Below are positions 41,307 through 43,352 of a DNA stretch of 43,352 nucleotides, piece after piece. The notes beneath the pieces were generated by a model. The model made no database searches, was not told the origin of the DNA, and saw only the letters and a program-made list of their open reading frames with translations. Position 1 is the first letter of the stretch, and every line of letters begins with the position of its first letter. The position numbers were made by a program, and so were the translations under genes. Origin of the DNA: Bdellovibrionales bacterium (lineage in GTDB: Bacteria > Bdellovibrionota > Bdellovibrionia > Bdellovibrionales > UBA1609); assembly GCA_028819305.1 (NCBI GenBank), contig JAPPLY010000047.1, forward strand, positions 1-43,352, given 5' to 3'.

Positions 41307-42889
41307 TTAAACTCTACCTCTTTAAAAGAAATTTTACCCATGATATTCAAAGGAAAAACCGCAATCCGATCTGAGATCAACCAGTGTGATTGAGCCGAAT
41401 AAATAGGTATAACCGCTGATTCTTCCTCTATAAGGATTTTTTGCGCTTCTACATATAATTTCAAGCGTTCTTTTTCATCTAACAAGGTGCCGGCTTTTTC
41501 CACTAGGGAATCATAAGGGTCATTGCCCCACCCTGTGTGGTTATTTTCCGAATAAGAAGTCATCAAAGTCATAAAGTTATCAGGGTCGGGATAATCCGCC
41601 ACCCAGCCCATTCTATAAATTTGTTGTCTTCCGGTTTTTAAACTTTGTAAATAGGTTTTCCACTCTTCATTGGCTAACTCCACTTGGATATGGAGATGTT
41701 TTTTTAACTGCGCTTGTACTTTTGCTGCCACTCTTTTGTGGTCCTCATGGGTATTATAGGATATGGTTACCCTGGGAAAGGTGGAACGATCCCTATATCC
41801 AGCCTCATCCATTAGTGCTTGTGCCTTTTCAGGATTAAACTGAAAACCTATAGAGGGATCATAACCCAATAAATCTATGGGAACCCAGCCCCTTAAAGGA
41901 ACCTGATCCCCTTTCAGCAAGTTGGTAATCTGTTTTCTGTCAATGGCCATGTTAAAAGCCTTTCTCACTCGCACATCATCAAAGGGTTTTTTCTTTATAT
42001 TGATACCATAATAATAAATAGACATTATAGGGTGGGAGCGATACTCTTTCTTTTTCCTAAGCACAGGCAGTTCTCTGGAAGGAAGGTCTCCAATGGCATC
42101 CAATTTTCCTCTCTCAAAAAGGTTGAGAGCTGTTCCACTTTCAGGAATAATATGAATAAGAATATTTTTTATTTTAGCTGCTTGGTTGTAGTAATCAGTA
42201 TTTCTTTCTAAGACGATTCTTTTATCATGCTCCCATACCTTTAAATTATAAGCCCCTAGGGTGACTATGTTTTGCGGATCCGTCCAACGACTTCCGTATT
42301 TTTCAATAATATCTTTTCGTATGGGATAGGTGCTGGTATGGGAGACGAAATAAGGAAAATAGCTTTTCCCTTTTTTAAGCTCTACCACTAACTGTCCCTG
42401 TTCGTTAATAGAGACTCCTACTTGAGAAAAATCTTTTATCTTTCCTTCACTATAGGCCCTTGCATTTTTAATAGGGTATAAAAAATAGGCATACTCAGAA
42501 GCAGTTTTAGGATTTAGTAGTCTTTCCCACCCATCCTTGATATGGGAGGCTCTAAATTCTTTTCCATCACTCCATTTAACCCCCTTTCTCATCGTAAAAG
42601 TCCATATCTTTCCATCGGGAGTGGAGCTCCATTTTTTTGCTAAAGCTGGTTTTAATCCGGCTGGTTTTTTTGAAAAATCATAATTGAGCAGACCATCCAT
42701 GATATTATCCACAATTAGACTAGATGTGGTGTCCGTGGCCTTATTCCAATCCAGAGTGGGTGGCTCAGAACCTATATTGAAGCGAAATGTTTCTTTTAAA
42801 GGCAAAGTGGAATGATCGCTTTGTTTTTTTTTAAAACAAGACACTAAAGACAAACTCAACAAAAGGACTTTTAGTAAATGAAGTTTCAT
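41303..42889 (-). CDS. oppA: Peptide-binding lipoprotein OppA (SBP family 5)
   Basis: The ATG at 42889, preceded by GGGGA, starts a textbook lipoprotein signal (KLHLLKVLLLSLSLVSC, Cys18), so I reject the 26-codon longer frame. The mature protein is an extracytoplasmic solute-binding protein family 5 member of 528 residues. SEPPTLDWNKATDTTSSLIV, NIMDGLLNYDFSKKPAGLKP, ALAKKWSSTPDGKIWTFTMR with KGVKWSDGKEFRASHIKDGW, and RVRKAFNMAIDRKQITN are the usual signature blocks. It delivers peptides to OppBC. It is translationally coupled to oppB. Confidence 0.94.
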   Translation of the reverse strand: MKLHLLKVLLLSLSLVSCFKKKQSDHSTLPLKETFRFNIGSEPPTLDWNKATDTTSSLIVDNIMDGLLNYDFSKKPAGLKPALAKKWSSTPDGKIWTFTMRKGVKWSDGKEFRASHIKDGWERLLNPKTASEYAYFLYPIKNARAYSEGKIKDFSQVGVSINEQGQLVVELKKGKSYFPYFVSHTSTYPIRKDIIEKYGSRWTDPQNIVTLGAYNLKVWEHDKRIVLERNTDYYNQAAKIKNILIHIIPESGTALNLFERGKLDAIGDLPSRELPVLRKKKEYRSHPIMSIYYYGINIKKKPFDDVRVRKAFNMAIDRKQITNLLKGDQVPLRGWVPIDLLGYDPSIGFQFNPEKAQALMDEAGYRDRSTFPRVTISYNTHEDHKRVAAKVQAQLKKHLHIQVELANEEWKTYLQSLKTGRQQIYRMGWVADYPDPDNFMTLMTSYSENNHTGWGNDPYDSLVEKAGTLLDEKERLKLYVEAQKILIEEESAVIPIYSAQSHWLISDRIAVFPLNIMGKISFKEVEFK

Positions 42890-42967
42890 AAATCCCCATC
42901 CTCTTATAGATGCAAAAAACATACCGATTTGGTATAGAAACTCCGTTCCTTGCTTTCGCGGGGACAA

Positions 42968-43243
42968 ACTTCACAGGGACAGATTTGCTCCCTCCGCTTA
43001 TCCTTAGAAAGAAGCTTCCCTTGGGAAGAAGCTTACAGAAACTACAAAACCTTTTCCTCGCCCCCGGGCTTTCGTAGGGATCAAACCAGATTGGTATAGG
43101 AAAGATATAGATTAAAAGTAAGATGAGTACAAGATATACTTTTTGATTGTATATCTTAAATCGCTTATACTGGTTTAATTTGAAATTTAAAGTGGTTCAG
43201 ATTTCAGATGAAAGTGGATTACATCTTCTTTGCAAGCGGGAAT
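42968..43243. other. Gene-free region upstream of oppA with palindromic pieces
   Basis: No gene is visible. GCTTTCGCGGGGACAAACTT and CGGGCTTTCGTAGGGATCAA are two related palindrome-like pieces flanked by similar GGTATAG words. AAGAAGCTT occurs twice around CCCTTGGG (43010-43034). ACAGATTTGC near 42979 may be a scrap of the fold-back family arm. Confidence 0.4.
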
Positions 43244-43352
43244 ATTGTCATCCCCGCGATGTTGTCATCCCCGCGATTCTGTCACCCCCACGATGTTGTC
43301 ATCCCCACGATGTTGTCATCCCCGCGATTCTGTCACCCCCACGATGTTGTCA
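43244..43352. repeat. 17-bp tandem repeat array, continues past the window edge
   Basis: Six full units and one partial unit of GTTGTCATCCCCGCGAT are present, with variants TCTGTCACCCCCACGAT and GTTGTCATCCCCACGAT. The unit order gives a 51-bp higher-order period: 43261-43311 repeats from 43312 to the edge without change. GTCATCCCCGCGA resembles half of the dispersed GTCATTCCCGC palindrome, so the array may have grown from such a unit. It is cut by the window end. Confidence 0.85.

Noticed and set aside
43244..43352. CRISPR array at the right edge
   Set aside because: Units follow each other without spacers and with a 17-bp period, so it is a simple tandem repeat.

Overview
The window is AT-rich DNA from a Gram-negative bacterium. 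Evidence for two membranes is the apolipoprotein N-acyltransferase (Lnt), several lipoprotein signal peptides and a GspE/PilB-type ATPase. The gene set (HTTM protein with a small partner, site-2 protease, DnaK-CTD-like acidic LysM protein, zinc-ribbon membrane protein, EF-hand-like lipoprotein) recalls Bdellovibrionota and related former Deltaproteobacteria. That placement is inference from gene style only. I saw no rRNA, tRNA or CRISPR array.

Layout. 1-1469 (minus): a ComEC-type DNA-uptake channel encoded as two genes, the membrane domain followed by a separate metallo-beta-lactamase-fold gene that runs off the left edge. 1654-7788 (plus): an acidic LysM protein, then a cell-wall set ftsW-murG-murC with a ~390-bp inverted-repeat element between murG and murC. 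8101-9768: secreted gamma-glutamyltransferase. 9807-14577: a secreted acidic protein, an 809-residue EF-hand-like lipoprotein and an unrecognised 432-residue protein. 14783-19252: a restriction-modification island with a D12-class adenine methylase, a cold-shock-domain protein and an MmeI-like fused restriction-modification enzyme. 19533-22878: class V aminotransferase, holA, and a coiled-coil PD-(D/E)XK protein. 23249-26524 (minus): scpA, scpB, a small membrane-anchored protein and an HTTM protein.

26.5-29.2 kb is a plastic zone: a frameshifted small secreted-protein gene, palindromic repeats, a fold-back element shared with the murG-murC gap, a possibly frameshifted zinc-finger ORF, an intact DUF4268 nuclease-like gene, a 31-codon internally deleted copy of the PD-(D/E)XK gene at 22.2 kb, a perfect 16-bp hairpin and a second kind of fold-back element. 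29.3-34.0 kb holds a site-2 protease, a GspE/PilB ATPase, a HEAT-like small ORF, a zinc-ribbon protein and a eukaryote-type (GSII) glutamine synthetase. 34.4-36.0 kb encodes a secreted papain-like cysteine protease. 36.0-42.9 kb (minus) carries oppA-oppB, a leucine-rich-repeat lipoprotein, oppC and lnt; no OppD/OppF ATPases are present. The right edge is a 17-bp tandem repeat that runs out of the window.

The strongest leads are the split ComEC, the fold-back element family, the papain-like secreted protease with Asp at the usual Asn position, the LRR lipoprotein lying inside an opp operon, and the deletion-derived relic of the PD-(D/E)XK gene next to DUF4268.
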